NCBI GenBank assembly: GCA_002452265.1 | Contig: DKEW01000046.1 | Coordinates: 1-35,368 of the forward strand | Origin: Pelobacter sp. UBA6812 | GTDB lineage: Bacteria; Desulfobacterota; Desulfuromonadia; Desulfuromonadales; Syntrophotaleaceae | Direction of reading: 5' to 3' | DNA length: 35,368 bases | Part shown: in pieces, positions 24,010 to 32,603 of the stretch | Layout of the letters: each line of letters opens with the position of its first letter | How positions within the stretch are numbered: position 1 is the stretch's first letter | The notes under the pieces: generated by a model | Told to the model about the DNA's origin: nothing | Seen by the model: only the letters and a program-made list of their open reading frames with translations | The model's database searches: none | Made by a program: the position numbers and the translations under genes

Positions 24010-24510
24010 ATGGCAGAAACCATCAAGGCTGGAGATACTATCAGCGTAAATTACACCGGGCGTTTTGAAGACGGCCAGGTGTTCGATTCTTCCGAAGGGC
24101 GCGAGCCTCTTAAATTCACCGTGGGCGCCGGCCAACTCATCAAGGGCTTTGACGATGCCGTTACCGGTCTTAAACTCGGTGACAAAACCACCGTTACCAT
24201 TGCTCCCGCGGACGGTTATGGCGAGCACCGTGAAGACCTGATCATCGACATCCCCAAGGCCAATGTGCCCGAGGATATGGCGGTTGAAGTCGGTAAACGC
24301 TTTCACCTGCGCGACCAGACCGGTCGTCCGGTGCCGGCCGTGGTTATTGAAATCACGGAGGAGGCCGTACGCCTCGATGCTAACCATGCCATGGCCGGCA
24401 AAACACTGGTTTTCGACATCGAAGTCGTCGAAACAGGGCTGCAAGGCGATGCCCCGGAATCCCATTGCGGTGATGGCAGCAACGGGTGCCAGGGATGCGG
24501 ACAGCACTAA
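24010..24510 (+). CDS. FKBP-type peptidyl-prolyl isomerase SlyD-like (copy 2) with Cys/His tail
   Basis: A 166-residue SlyD-type isomerase/chaperone. The FKBP core includes VNYTGRFEDGQVFDSS (13-28), LIKGFDDAV and GKTLVFDIEVV, with an insert-in-flap domain in between. Unlike copy 1 it ends in a short glycine/cysteine/histidine tail (HCGDGSNGCQGCGQH), reminiscent of SlyD metal-binding tails used in nickel handling. The start is ATG 24010 with GAGGA upstream; upstream codons back to 23962 lack a ribosome site. A terminator follows at 24537-24563. Metal binding is inferred. Confidence 0.9.
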   Translation: MAETIKAGDTISVNYTGRFEDGQVFDSSEGREPLKFTVGAGQLIKGFDDAVTGLKLGDKTTVTIAPADGYGEHREDLIIDIPKANVPEDMAVEVGKRFHLRDQTGRPVPAVVIEITEEAVRLDANHAMAGKTLVFDIEVVETGLQGDAPESHCGDGSNGCQGCGQH

Positions 24511-24536
24511 TCGGCACCCTACATACCAAATACTCA

Positions 24537-24563
24537 GGGCCAGGTTTTCCTGGCCCTTTTTTT
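24537..24563 (+). terminator. Rho-independent terminator after the FKBP genes
   Basis: GGGCCAGG (24537-24544) and CCTGGCCC (24549-24556) form a perfect 8-bp stem with a TTTT loop, followed by seven T residues. It closes the hopanoid/FKBP transcription region. Confidence 0.92.
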
Positions 24564-24712
24564 ATCCTGCGAACATGGAGAACAGATAAATTGTCCCAGT
24601 TTTTGCTCTCTATTCGTCTTTAAGTACTCATAAAAGTTTAAGCTTTTTGTATACAGAATATGTGTGGTATGTAGTTAGGGGTTTTTAGGAGATTTTCTAT
24701 CAGTATTTCAGT

Positions 24713-27700
24713 GTGTTATATGTTGTTCATTTGTTGGGACACAGTTTTATGGTTGGATTTAATTCCTTGAGGATTTCCAAAGAATTACGTTTCCTTGCTT
24801 TATCGGTGTGTCTGGTCACAGCCATACTGTTTTGGGTATCCAGTTCTGTGGTAATCGCCTCAGAATCCCCCGCTAAAAAAATTCTGTATCTGAATTCCTA
24901 TCATCAGGGCTACCGGTGGAGCGATGATATCTCACGTGCCATCGAGCAGGTGTTTCATTCTGAGAACGGCAAACACCGTATATTCATGGAATATCTGGAC
25001 ACCAAACGCCGCTTGACCAACACTACGGTAGCCCACGCGCGCCAATTTCTGCATGCGAAATATCCGCAGAACTTTTTCGACCTCATCCTGTGTTCCGACG
25101 ATGCCGCATTCAATTTCCTGCTGGATTCACGCAAAGCATTGTTCGGTTCGACGCCGGTCGTTTTTTGCGGGGTCAACTATCTCGATAGGGGGCTTTTGAA
25201 GGGGCAGCAGGGCATGGTCGGTATCAGTGAAGAGGCGGAAATCACCGATACTCTCGATCTGGCTTTAAGTCTGCATCCGGCTACCAGACAGATATTTGTT
25301 GTCAGCGACCGGACCCAGACCGGACTTAAAATTCTAAAAAAAATTCAAGAATTGCCACCACTTTACAGGCATAAAGTATCCTTTGAAATCTTGCCGGATA
25401 CTTCCGCGCCGGATCTGGCTCTACGTTTACGTCAACTTCCAGCGCACAGCCTGGTGCTCTTTTGCCTTTTTAGCCGGGATGCCGCCGGGCAGTTTTATGA
25501 ATACGATGAAGTCCTCCCCCTGCTGGTGAAAAATTGTCCCGCCCCCATATACGGTGTTTGGGATTTCAATCTCGGTCAGGGGATGGTGGGTGGCAAGTTG
25601 CTCACCGGCTATATGCAAGGGCAGCAGGCGGCGCACCTGGGACTTAAAATTCTTCATGGTGTGCCTCCCGATTCATTGCCCCAGGTAACGGTCACCAAGG
25701 GGCAATATGCTTTCGACATGAGGCAACTTGAGCGGTACGGCATTGATTTAGATCGTTTGCCTTCGCCCAGTACTTTTATCAATCAGGAACACCCCCTGTC
25801 GGTTCGCTACCGTATGGTCCTTCTGGAAAGCCTGGCAGCGATTCTGGTACTGCTCGGGGTGATTTTTTTGCTGTTGCGTATAATGAAACAGCGCAAACTC
25901 GTACATGCTTCTCTGGAAAACGTACGTTCCCAATTGGAGGCGGAAGTGCAGGCACGTACCGAACATCTTTCCGGTGCCAACCGGCAATTGCGCATGGAGA
26001 TTCTGGAACGTAATCAGGCGGCACGCGCTCTCAGGGAGTCTGAACAGGAAAAGACCCTTATTCTCAACAGTTCTTCGGATTTGATAGCTTATTTGGATGC
26101 AGACCTGCGTGTCCGTTGGGCGAATCGACCATCGATGGACCTGAATACCATAAGACATGGCGACGTTACGGGGTTGCACTGCTATACCGCGTGGCACGGC
26201 CTCGAAGAACCGTGCATCGGTTGCCCTGTCATTCGTGCAGGCAAAACCGGTTTGCCACAGCATGGCGAAGTTGTTACTGCGGATGGGAAGATATGGCTGG
26301 TTCGGGCCTTTCCTTTTCGTGATGGGCAGGGGCGGGTGACCGGGTTTGCCAGCTTCAGCCTGGATGTCACTGAACAGAAACAGGCGCAACGTGCCATTCA
26401 TCGCATGGCGTATTACGACCACCTGACCGGGTTACCCAATCGGGCGCTGTTTCAGAAAGAACTCGACCGGCGTCTTGAAGATGCTGTCGGCAGGGACCAC
26501 GGTCTGGCTTTGATGTTCCTTGATCTGGACCATTTTAAAGGCGTCAACGATTCCCTGGGTCACGCCAAGGGCGATCTGCTGCTCCAGCGGATCGCCGAGC
26601 GACTGCAGGATTGCCTGGGTAAGGAGGATACCCTGGCGCGATTGAACGGCGACGAATTTATTTTTCTGCTTACGGAGATTGACGATCCGGAAGCTGTCAT
26701 AGCCTTTGCCGCCAATGTGCAACGGTTTATGGCCCAGCCCTTCGATCTCGACGGGGATGAAATTTATGTGGGCACCAGTATCGGCATTGCCTGCTATCCG
26801 CTGCATGGCGTTGATGCTCCGAATCTGATCAAACGCGCGGATCGCGCCCTGTATGCGGCCAAAGAACGCGGGCGCAACGCTATCGAGCTGTTTTCCGAAC
26901 GGATCAATGCACGTTTTCATCGCCGTCATCAGCTGGAATCTCGCCTGCAGCGTGCCCTGATGAAAGATGAGTTTTTCCTTGAATATCAGCCCCAGGTTGA
27001 CCTGCGCAGCGGTCAGGTTATCGGGGTGGAGGCGTTGTTGCGCTGGAAAAATAGCGATCTTGGACTGGTCATGCCCGCTGACTTTATCCCCCTGGCTGAA
27101 GAGACCGGTCTGATTCGTCCCATTGGCGAGTGGGTATTGCGCACGGCGTGCCGCGAGTATCTGTCCTGGGGGAATGTCAGTTCCATACCGGTGCGCCTGT
27201 CCGTGAATATATCGGGTCAACAGATTAAGCATCCGGATTTTATTCCGATGATCGATGACGTATTGAGAACCACCGGCTTTGATCCTCAAATGCTGGAGCT
27301 TGAGATAACTGAAAGTGTCGCCATGGATGACGTCGAAGCTAATATCCACACCTTCCGCGAAATCAAGCGGCGGCGTGTGCAATTGGCCATCGACGACTTC
27401 GGTACGGGCTATTCATCTTTGAGCTATCTGCGGCATTTCCCCATCGATCGGCTTAAAATAGATCGTAAATTTATCCGGGATGTCGCAGAATGTCATGACA
27501 GCGCCTCGCTGGTTGAAGCGATTATCGGTATGGCGCGCAGCCTGTATCTTGAAATCATCGCCGAAGGCGTGGAAACCAGCGCACAAGTCGAGTATTTGTG
27601 GAGGCACGGGTGTCTTCAAGCGCAGGGCTTTTTCTTCGGTCGGCCGATGGCGCCGGAATCCTTGATGGAGTTTTTGCAAAAGCAGGACTTCTCAGATGTG

Positions 27701-27724
27701 GTTGTATCCCTTCCGGTTGTTTGA
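24713..27724 (+). CDS. Periplasmic-sensing PAS-GGDEF-EAL cyclic-di-GMP signalling protein
   Basis: A membrane sensor of 1003 residues. A signal-anchor helix (about 27-50) precedes a periplasmic ABC_sub_bind-type ligand domain (about 55-355, starting KKILYLNSYHQGYRW). A second TM helix (about 370-390) leads to a coiled coil, a PAS domain (about 445-560) with an unusual C-x13-C-x2-C cluster (CYTAWHGLEEPCIGCP), a GGDEF domain and an EAL domain. The GGDEF signature is NGDEF (645-649), altered at the first glycine, so cyclase activity is doubtful. The EAL domain looks active: EALLRW at 773-778 and DDFGTGYSSL from 894. It probably acts as a ligand-controlled phosphodiesterase. The start is uncertain: GTG 24713 or ATG 24749, neither with a good ribosome site. 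Confidence 0.88.
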   Translation: MLYVVHLLGHSFMVGFNSLRISKELRFLALSVCLVTAILFWVSSSVVIASESPAKKILYLNSYHQGYRWSDDISRAIEQVFHSENGKHRIFMEYLDTKRRLTNTTVAHARQFLHAKYPQNFFDLILCSDDAAFNFLLDSRKALFGSTPVVFCGVNYLDRGLLKGQQGMVGISEEAEITDTLDLALSLHPATRQIFVVSDRTQTGLKILKKIQELPPLYRHKVSFEILPDTSAPDLALRLRQLPAHSLVLFCLFSRDAAGQFYEYDEVLPLLVKNCPAPIYGVWDFNLGQGMVGGKLLTGYMQGQQAAHLGLKILHGVPPDSLPQVTVTKGQYAFDMRQLERYGIDLDRLPSPSTFINQEHPLSVRYRMVLLESLAAILVLLGVIFLLLRIMKQRKLVHASLENVRSQLEAEVQARTEHLSGANRQLRMEILERNQAARALRESEQEKTLILNSSSDLIAYLDADLRVRWANRPSMDLNTIRHGDVTGLHCYTAWHGLEEPCIGCPVIRAGKTGLPQHGEVVTADGKIWLVRAFPFRDGQGRVTGFASFSLDVTEQKQAQRAIHRMAYYDHLTGLPNRALFQKELDRRLEDAVGRDHGLALMFLDLDHFKGVNDSLGHAKGDLLLQRIAERLQDCLGKEDTLARLNGDEFIFLLTEIDDPEAVIAFAANVQRFMAQPFDLDGDEIYVGTSIGIACYPLHGVDAPNLIKRADRALYAAKERGRNAIELFSERINARFHRRHQLESRLQRALMKDEFFLEYQPQVDLRSGQVIGVEALLRWKNSDLGLVMPADFIPLAEETGLIRPIGEWVLRTACREYLSWGNVSSIPVRLSVNISGQQIKHPDFIPMIDDVLRTTGFDPQMLELEITESVAMDDVEANIHTFREIKRRRVQLAIDDFGTGYSSLSYLRHFPIDRLKIDRKFIRDVAECHDSASLVEAIIGMARSLYLEIIAEGVETSAQVEYLWRHGCLQAQGFFFGRPMAPESLMEFLQKQDFSDVVVSLPVV

Positions 27725-27990
27725 GGCCGTTTTTCCCCTGTCCAAATAGCCGCTGCATGGACTTTTGTCTGATCAACAGGTAGACATGCCTCTTACGGCA
27801 TTATCCTCCCTCACCATTCCTGTCATTGATCTGCTATAATGTTGCCCCGTGGCGTTATTGCAATCGTTGGACTACGGCCGGTTCAGTGTTATCGAAAGAT
27901 CGGTCGCAGCTCGGTTATTTCGGCTTTTCTTCAAGAGGAATCCTGCGACATACCCGTATGCGTTCTTTTCCTCTCCAGGGAGATTCATTC

Positions 27991-28539
27991 ATGGCAAAAG
28001 ATCGTACCGCCCGTATCGGTATCCTGACAGTTTCTGATCGCGCCAGCAGCGGTGTCTATGAAGACCGTGGCGGTCCGGCAATCCGCACCTATCTGGAAGG
28101 CGTCCTGACGTCGCCCTGGGAAGGCATTAGTCGTATGGTGCCCGATGAACAGGCGACCATTGCCGAAGCTCTTATCGAACTGTGTGATCAGGCGGGGTGT
28201 TGCCTGGTTATAACCACCGGTGGCACCGGGCCGGCACTGCGCGATGTCACCCCAGAAGCGACAGAAGCGGTTTGCACTAAAATGATGCCCGGTTTCGGGG
28301 AACTGATGCGGCAGGTGTCGCTGACCCATGTACCGACCGCTATACTTTCGCGGCAGACGGCCGGCATTCGCGGTGGCAGCCTCGTTATCAATCTGCCTGG
28401 TCAGCCCAAGGCCATCGCAGAATGCCTCGATGCGGTGTTTGCAGCTGTGCCGTTGTGCATTGATCTTATCGGCGGACCCTATCTCACCACCGATGAACGG
28501 CGCATCGTTGCGTTCCGGCCCGGTCAGAAGCCCGCTTGA
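27991..28539 (+). CDS. mogA: Molybdopterin adenylyltransferase MogA
   Basis: MogA adenylylates molybdopterin before Mo or W insertion in cofactor biosynthesis. The 182-residue product resembles E. coli MogA along its length: ILTVSDRASSGVYEDRGGPA (11-30), the nucleotide-binding TTGGTGP (75-81) followed by RDVTPEAT, MPGFGELMRQVS, and INLPGQPKAI. It lacks a short insertion present near the C-terminus of the E. coli enzyme. The start is ATG 27991 after CAGGGAGA; an upstream extension to 27826 is not supported. It complements the wtp uptake operon. Confidence 0.92.
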   Translation: MAKDRTARIGILTVSDRASSGVYEDRGGPAIRTYLEGVLTSPWEGISRMVPDEQATIAEALIELCDQAGCCLVITTGGTGPALRDVTPEATEAVCTKMMPGFGELMRQVSLTHVPTAILSRQTAGIRGGSLVINLPGQPKAIAECLDAVFAAVPLCIDLIGGPYLTTDERRIVAFRPGQKPA

Positions 28540-28593
28540 TGGCGTTTATACATGTATTGGAATCCGATGCTATGAAGGCCTTCGAGGCGTGCC

Positions 28594-30189
28594 ATGAGTA
28601 ATCCAGACTTATCATCAGAGAAGCTGGCAGAGGGACTGCCGGAAGCGAATTCTGCTTCTGACGGATTCGGCGGAGCCCCCTGGAGTAAACGCCGCTTGTG
28701 GGGGCTATGGCTCGGTCCCGCGCTATTTGCGCTTATGCTGATTTTGCCGTGGCCCCATAGCATGCCCCCGCAGGCCCGTAAAATGGCGGCCATCGCGTTT
28801 TTGATGGCTACCTGGTGGATGTGCGAGGCGATCCCCATCCCCGCCACCGCGCTGTTGCCGCTGATCCTCATGCCTCTGTGTGGGCTGCTGCCCATGAAAG
28901 ATGCGGCCACGCCCTACGCCAGCGAGTTGATTTTTTTGTTCATGGGCGGCTTTCTTATTGCTCTGAGCATGCAGCGCTGGAATCTGCACCGGCGTATCGC
29001 TTTGCTGGTGGTGCGTTGCTTCGGTTTTGCCCCTGACCGTCTGGTGCTCGGTTTTATGGTCTCCAGTGCCGCGCTGTCCGCGTTTGTCTCGAATACGGTC
29101 ACAGCTTTGATGATGATGCCTATCGGTATGGCCATTATTCAGCATGTGATCGAAGAAGGGCGTCGTACCGGTCTCGATGATGACATCGATTTTTCGGTCG
29201 AAAAATTTGCCTTTGGCACCAACCTGATGCTCGGCATCGCCTATGCCTGTTCCATCGGCGGGATCGCAACCCTCATCGGTACTCCTCCCAATACGGTGCT
29301 GGCCGGTTATCTGCAGCATACCTACGGATACCAGATCACTTTTGCCCGCTGGATGCAGATCGGCGTGCCCCTGTCGATAACTATGCTCGGTTTGTGCTGG
29401 CTCTGGTTGACCCGTATCGCCAATCCCATGCGTCTTGCGCAGGTGCCGGGCGGGCGGCATATGATCCAGTCGGAACTGCGTCGCCTAGGTCCACTTTCAT
29501 GTGGGGAGATCATTACGGCTGTGGTGTTTGTTTTGACTGCCCTGGCCTGGATCCTGCGTGAGCTCTTTGCCGGTTTGTGGCCGGAACCCACCATGATCAC
29601 CGATGCGGTGATCGGCATGACCGGCGGTCTGCTGCTGTTCGTCATTCCGGTCGGGCGGCGCGGCCGGTTTGTCATGAACTGGGAATGGGCCACCAAGCTC
29701 CCCTTTGGGATGCTGATTCTGTTCGGCGGCGGTCTGTCTCTGGCCTGCGGCTTTGAAAAGACCGGTCTCTCAACCTGGTTGGCGGGGAATATCGAACTGC
29801 TCAGCGGCGCACCGTTGCTGATCCTGGTGCTGGCTGTCACCACACTGATCATCTTTTTGACCGAACTGACCTCCAATACCGCGACTGCAGCCATGGCCAT
29901 GCCGGTGCTCTGCGCGGTGGCTCTGGGCCTTGGCGAGAACCCGCTGTTGCTGCTGATACCCGCGGCCCTGGCCGCATCCTGTGCCTTCATGCTGCCCGTC
30001 GCCACGCCACCCAACGCCATCGTGTTCGGGTCCGGTCGCGTGACCATGATGCAGATGATCAAGAGCGGTTTCGCGCTGAATATCATCGGCATTGTGCTTA
30101 TCACTCTGCTGACCTATAGTCTGGTGGTGCCGCTGTTCGGCATCGTGTACGGTCAGGTGCCCCTCTGGACTGGTTGCGCGGGCGGATAG
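28594..30189 (+). CDS. DASS/SLC13-family sodium:anion symporter
   Basis: An inner-membrane transporter of 531 residues in the divalent anion:sodium symporter family (VcINDY/SLC13), which imports dicarboxylates, sulfate or related anions. The two sodium-site SNT motifs are present: S166-N167-T168 and S427-N428-T429, each followed by a hydrophobic helix. GGIATLIGTPPN and the later VATPPNAIVFGSG hairpin tips are also visible. There is a charged cytoplasmic N-terminus of about 35 residues, then 11 or more hydrophobic segments. It lies 54 nt after mogA. The substrate cannot be settled; a dicarboxylate is the default, with oxyanions an alternative because of mogA. Confidence 0.88.
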   Translation: MSNPDLSSEKLAEGLPEANSASDGFGGAPWSKRRLWGLWLGPALFALMLILPWPHSMPPQARKMAAIAFLMATWWMCEAIPIPATALLPLILMPLCGLLPMKDAATPYASELIFLFMGGFLIALSMQRWNLHRRIALLVVRCFGFAPDRLVLGFMVSSAALSAFVSNTVTALMMMPIGMAIIQHVIEEGRRTGLDDDIDFSVEKFAFGTNLMLGIAYACSIGGIATLIGTPPNTVLAGYLQHTYGYQITFARWMQIGVPLSITMLGLCWLWLTRIANPMRLAQVPGGRHMIQSELRRLGPLSCGEIITAVVFVLTALAWILRELFAGLWPEPTMITDAVIGMTGGLLLFVIPVGRRGRFVMNWEWATKLPFGMLILFGGGLSLACGFEKTGLSTWLAGNIELLSGAPLLILVLAVTTLIIFLTELTSNTATAAMAMPVLCAVALGLGENPLLLLIPAALAASCAFMLPVATPPNAIVFGSGRVTMMQMIKSGFALNIIGIVLITLLTYSLVVPLFGIVYGQVPLWTGCAGG

Positions 30190-30267
30190 GCTTGCCTGCA
30201 AGGGTGGCAACGTGTATGCTGCCCGTTTTCCGTTGCCTTCTCTTTGCATCATTGAAAGCTTAATTAT

Positions 30268-32409
30268 ATGAATACCCCTATTCGTTTTTTCGCCACCGCG
30301 CCCAAGGGTGTGGAACCGCTCCTCGCGGATGAATTGCGTCAGCTCGGCGCTCTTGAAATATCCGAGACCCGCGCCGGAGTCGCTTTTCAGGGCTCGCTGC
30401 AGACCGCTTACCGCGTGTGTCTGTGGTCGCGACTTGCCAGCCGTATCCTGATGCCTCTGGCCGAGTTCAGTGCCACCGATCCCGACCACTTGTACGCGGC
30501 GGTCGCGGCACTCCCTTGGGAGGAACACATGACTCCCGGCGGCACCCTCGTAGTCGATGCTCAGGTGCGTCGTTCGGTGATCACCCATTCCCGGTTCGCC
30601 GCTCTGCGGATCAAAGACGCTGTCGTCGACCGCTTCCGTGAGCGCTTCGACCAACGGCCCTCCATCGATCTGGAACGCCCCGACATCCGCCTTAATCTGC
30701 ACCTTGACCGCGACCAGGCGACCCTGAGCCTCGACCTGTCCGGCGACAGCCTGCATCGGCGTGGCTACCGGGCCGAAGGAGTGTTGGCGCCCCTCAAGGA
30801 AAATCTAGCCGCCGCCATTTTGATCCGCGCCGGTTGGCCGGAAGTGGCGGCCCGCGGCGGCGCGTTGGTCGATCCGATGTGCGGTTCGGGAACCCTGGTG
30901 ATCGAGGCGGCCCTGATAGCTGCCGATTGTGCGCCGGGCCTGACGCGGCCCTATTGGGGCTTTAGCGGCTGGCTGCAGCATCAGCCCGCCGTGTGGGACG
31001 AATTGTTGGAGGAGGCCCGCCAGCGTCGCGAGGAGGGTCTGCCAAAACTGCCGGTCATGGTGGGTTATGATCGTGATCGCAAGGCTGTCCGCGCCGCTGC
31101 GGAGAACGTCCGCATGGCCGGTCTCGACCAGTACCTGCGTTTCGAGTTGCGGGAGCTGGACGATCTGGCGGAGGTGCCGGGTACCTCCGAAACGCGCGGC
31201 CTGCTGGTGACCAACCCGCCTTACGGCGAACGCCTCGGTGAGGTTGCGGAACTGCGCTTTTTGTATGAGACGCTGGGGGAAAAGCTACGCGCCCATTTTG
31301 GCGGCTGGCAGGCCTCGGTGTTTACCGGCAACCCCGATCTGGCCAAAAATATCGGTATCCGCGCGCACAAGCTGTACAAACTCTATAACGGCGCCCTGGA
31401 GTGTCGTCTGCTCAATTTCGAGATTGCCGAAGATCGCTTTTTCGGCGCCAATGCTCCCCAGGCCCCGCTGAGCGAAGGGGCGCAGATGTTCGCCAACCGC
31501 CTGCGCAAAAACATGAAGCAGCTGCGGCGCTGGCTCAAAAAGGAGGATATCACCTGTTATCGTCTTTACGATGCCGACATGCCCGAATACTCGGTGGCCG
31601 TCGATATTTACGAAGACCGCGTGCATGTACAGGAATACCAGGCGCCTGCCTCTATCGACAGCCGTCAAGCCGAACGCCGCCTGCGCGAGGTGATGCGGGT
31701 GCTGCCCGAGGTACTGGAAGTCGCACCTGAGGTCATCACTCTAAAGGTGCGCCGGAAACAAAAGGGCTCCAGCCAATACCAGAAATTCGACCGTACCGGC
31801 GAACGTTTCGAGGTGCGCGAAGGCAACTGCTGGTTCCTGGTCAACCTGACCGATTACCTCGATACCGGCCTGTTCCTCGATCATCGCTCGACCCGCTTCA
31901 TGTTGCAGGCCATGGCCGAGGGCAAAAGCTTTCTTAACCTGTTCGCTTACACCGGCGCCGCCACCGTGCACGCCGTCAAAGGCGGCGCGACCACCAGCGT
32001 TACCGTGGACATGTCGCGTACCTACCTCGATTGGGCGCAGGCCAACCTGCGGCTCAACCAGTTGTCCGGACCGCAGCATCGTTTCGTCTGCGCCGACGTG
32101 CTGCAGTACCTCGAGCGGGAGCAGTCCCATTACGATCTGATCTTCCTCGATCCGCCGACCTTCTCCACCTCCAAGTCGATGGAAACGACTCTCGATATCC
32201 AGCGCGACCATGTGCAACTCATACATCTTGCTGCGCAGCTGCTTACGCCTGATGGGGTGTTGATCTTCTCCAACAACTTTCGCAAGTTTCGCATGGATTA
32301 TGAAGCCCTGCCGGAGTTGGAGATCGAAGACATCACCGCCGGCACCATCCCGCACGATTTTGCGCGCAACCCCAAGATTCACAACTGCTGGCGGATTACG
32401 CGGCGGTAG
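30268..32409 (+). CDS. rlmL: Bifunctional 23S rRNA methyltransferase RlmKL (m2G2445/m7G2069)
   Basis: A 713-residue fused rRNA methyltransferase, close in length to the E. coli enzyme. The N-terminal half (RlmL) has a THUMP RNA-binding domain (about 45-155), DPMCGSGTLVIEA for SAM binding and the N2-guanine catalytic motif NPPYGERLGE (from 316). The C-terminal half (RlmK) has FLNLFAYTGAATVHA and the motif DPPTFSTSK (from 628). Both active sites look intact. It modifies helix 74 region guanines during large-subunit assembly. The gene is preceded by a 78-nt gap, and a repeat locus follows it. Confidence 0.94.
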   Translation: MNTPIRFFATAPKGVEPLLADELRQLGALEISETRAGVAFQGSLQTAYRVCLWSRLASRILMPLAEFSATDPDHLYAAVAALPWEEHMTPGGTLVVDAQVRRSVITHSRFAALRIKDAVVDRFRERFDQRPSIDLERPDIRLNLHLDRDQATLSLDLSGDSLHRRGYRAEGVLAPLKENLAAAILIRAGWPEVAARGGALVDPMCGSGTLVIEAALIAADCAPGLTRPYWGFSGWLQHQPAVWDELLEEARQRREEGLPKLPVMVGYDRDRKAVRAAAENVRMAGLDQYLRFELRELDDLAEVPGTSETRGLLVTNPPYGERLGEVAELRFLYETLGEKLRAHFGGWQASVFTGNPDLAKNIGIRAHKLYKLYNGALECRLLNFEIAEDRFFGANAPQAPLSEGAQMFANRLRKNMKQLRRWLKKEDITCYRLYDADMPEYSVAVDIYEDRVHVQEYQAPASIDSRQAERRLREVMRVLPEVLEVAPEVITLKVRRKQKGSSQYQKFDRTGERFEVREGNCWFLVNLTDYLDTGLFLDHRSTRFMLQAMAEGKSFLNLFAYTGAATVHAVKGGATTSVTVDMSRTYLDWAQANLRLNQLSGPQHRFVCADVLQYLEREQSHYDLIFLDPPTFSTSKSMETTLDIQRDHVQLIHLAAQLLTPDGVLIFSNNFRKFRMDYEALPELEIEDITAGTIPHDFARNPKIHNCWRITRR

Positions 32410-32465
32410 GGAGGGTGGACATCGGGGTAAAAGAATAAAATCATACTCGCGCTCGTTCGCTTCGC

Positions 32466-32533
32466 TCACTCAAGCCACAAAGAACACAAAGGACAACTAA
32501 ACCGGGTTTCTCTGTGTCTTTGTGTCTTGAGCG
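32466..32533. repeat. Dispersed inverted repeat, family B copy 2
   Basis: The left arm 32466-32492 (CACTCAAGCCACAAAGAAC...) and right arm 32509-32533 (...TTTGTGTCTTGAGCG) form an imperfect inverted repeat of the ACAAAGACAC type between rlmKL and the TPM lipoprotein gene. It could also stop or stabilise the rlmKL transcript. Confidence 0.6.
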
Positions 32534-32603
32534 ACTGAAAGGAGCGGGTGCAAGATGGGTTTCTAGATTTTAGCCTTGGTTGTTTAAGGCGAAAGGGAAG
32601 GGC

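Noticed and set aside
26432..27382. Minus-strand open frame of 316 codons inside the GGDEF-EAL gene
   Set aside because: It is antisense to intact GGDEF and EAL motifs, with no start context or family resemblance.
29770..30756. Long minus-strand open frame (328 codons) across the DASS-rlmKL junction
   Set aside because: It is antisense to two well-supported genes and its composition (His/Gln/Arg rich, no fold motifs) is typical of a shadow frame.
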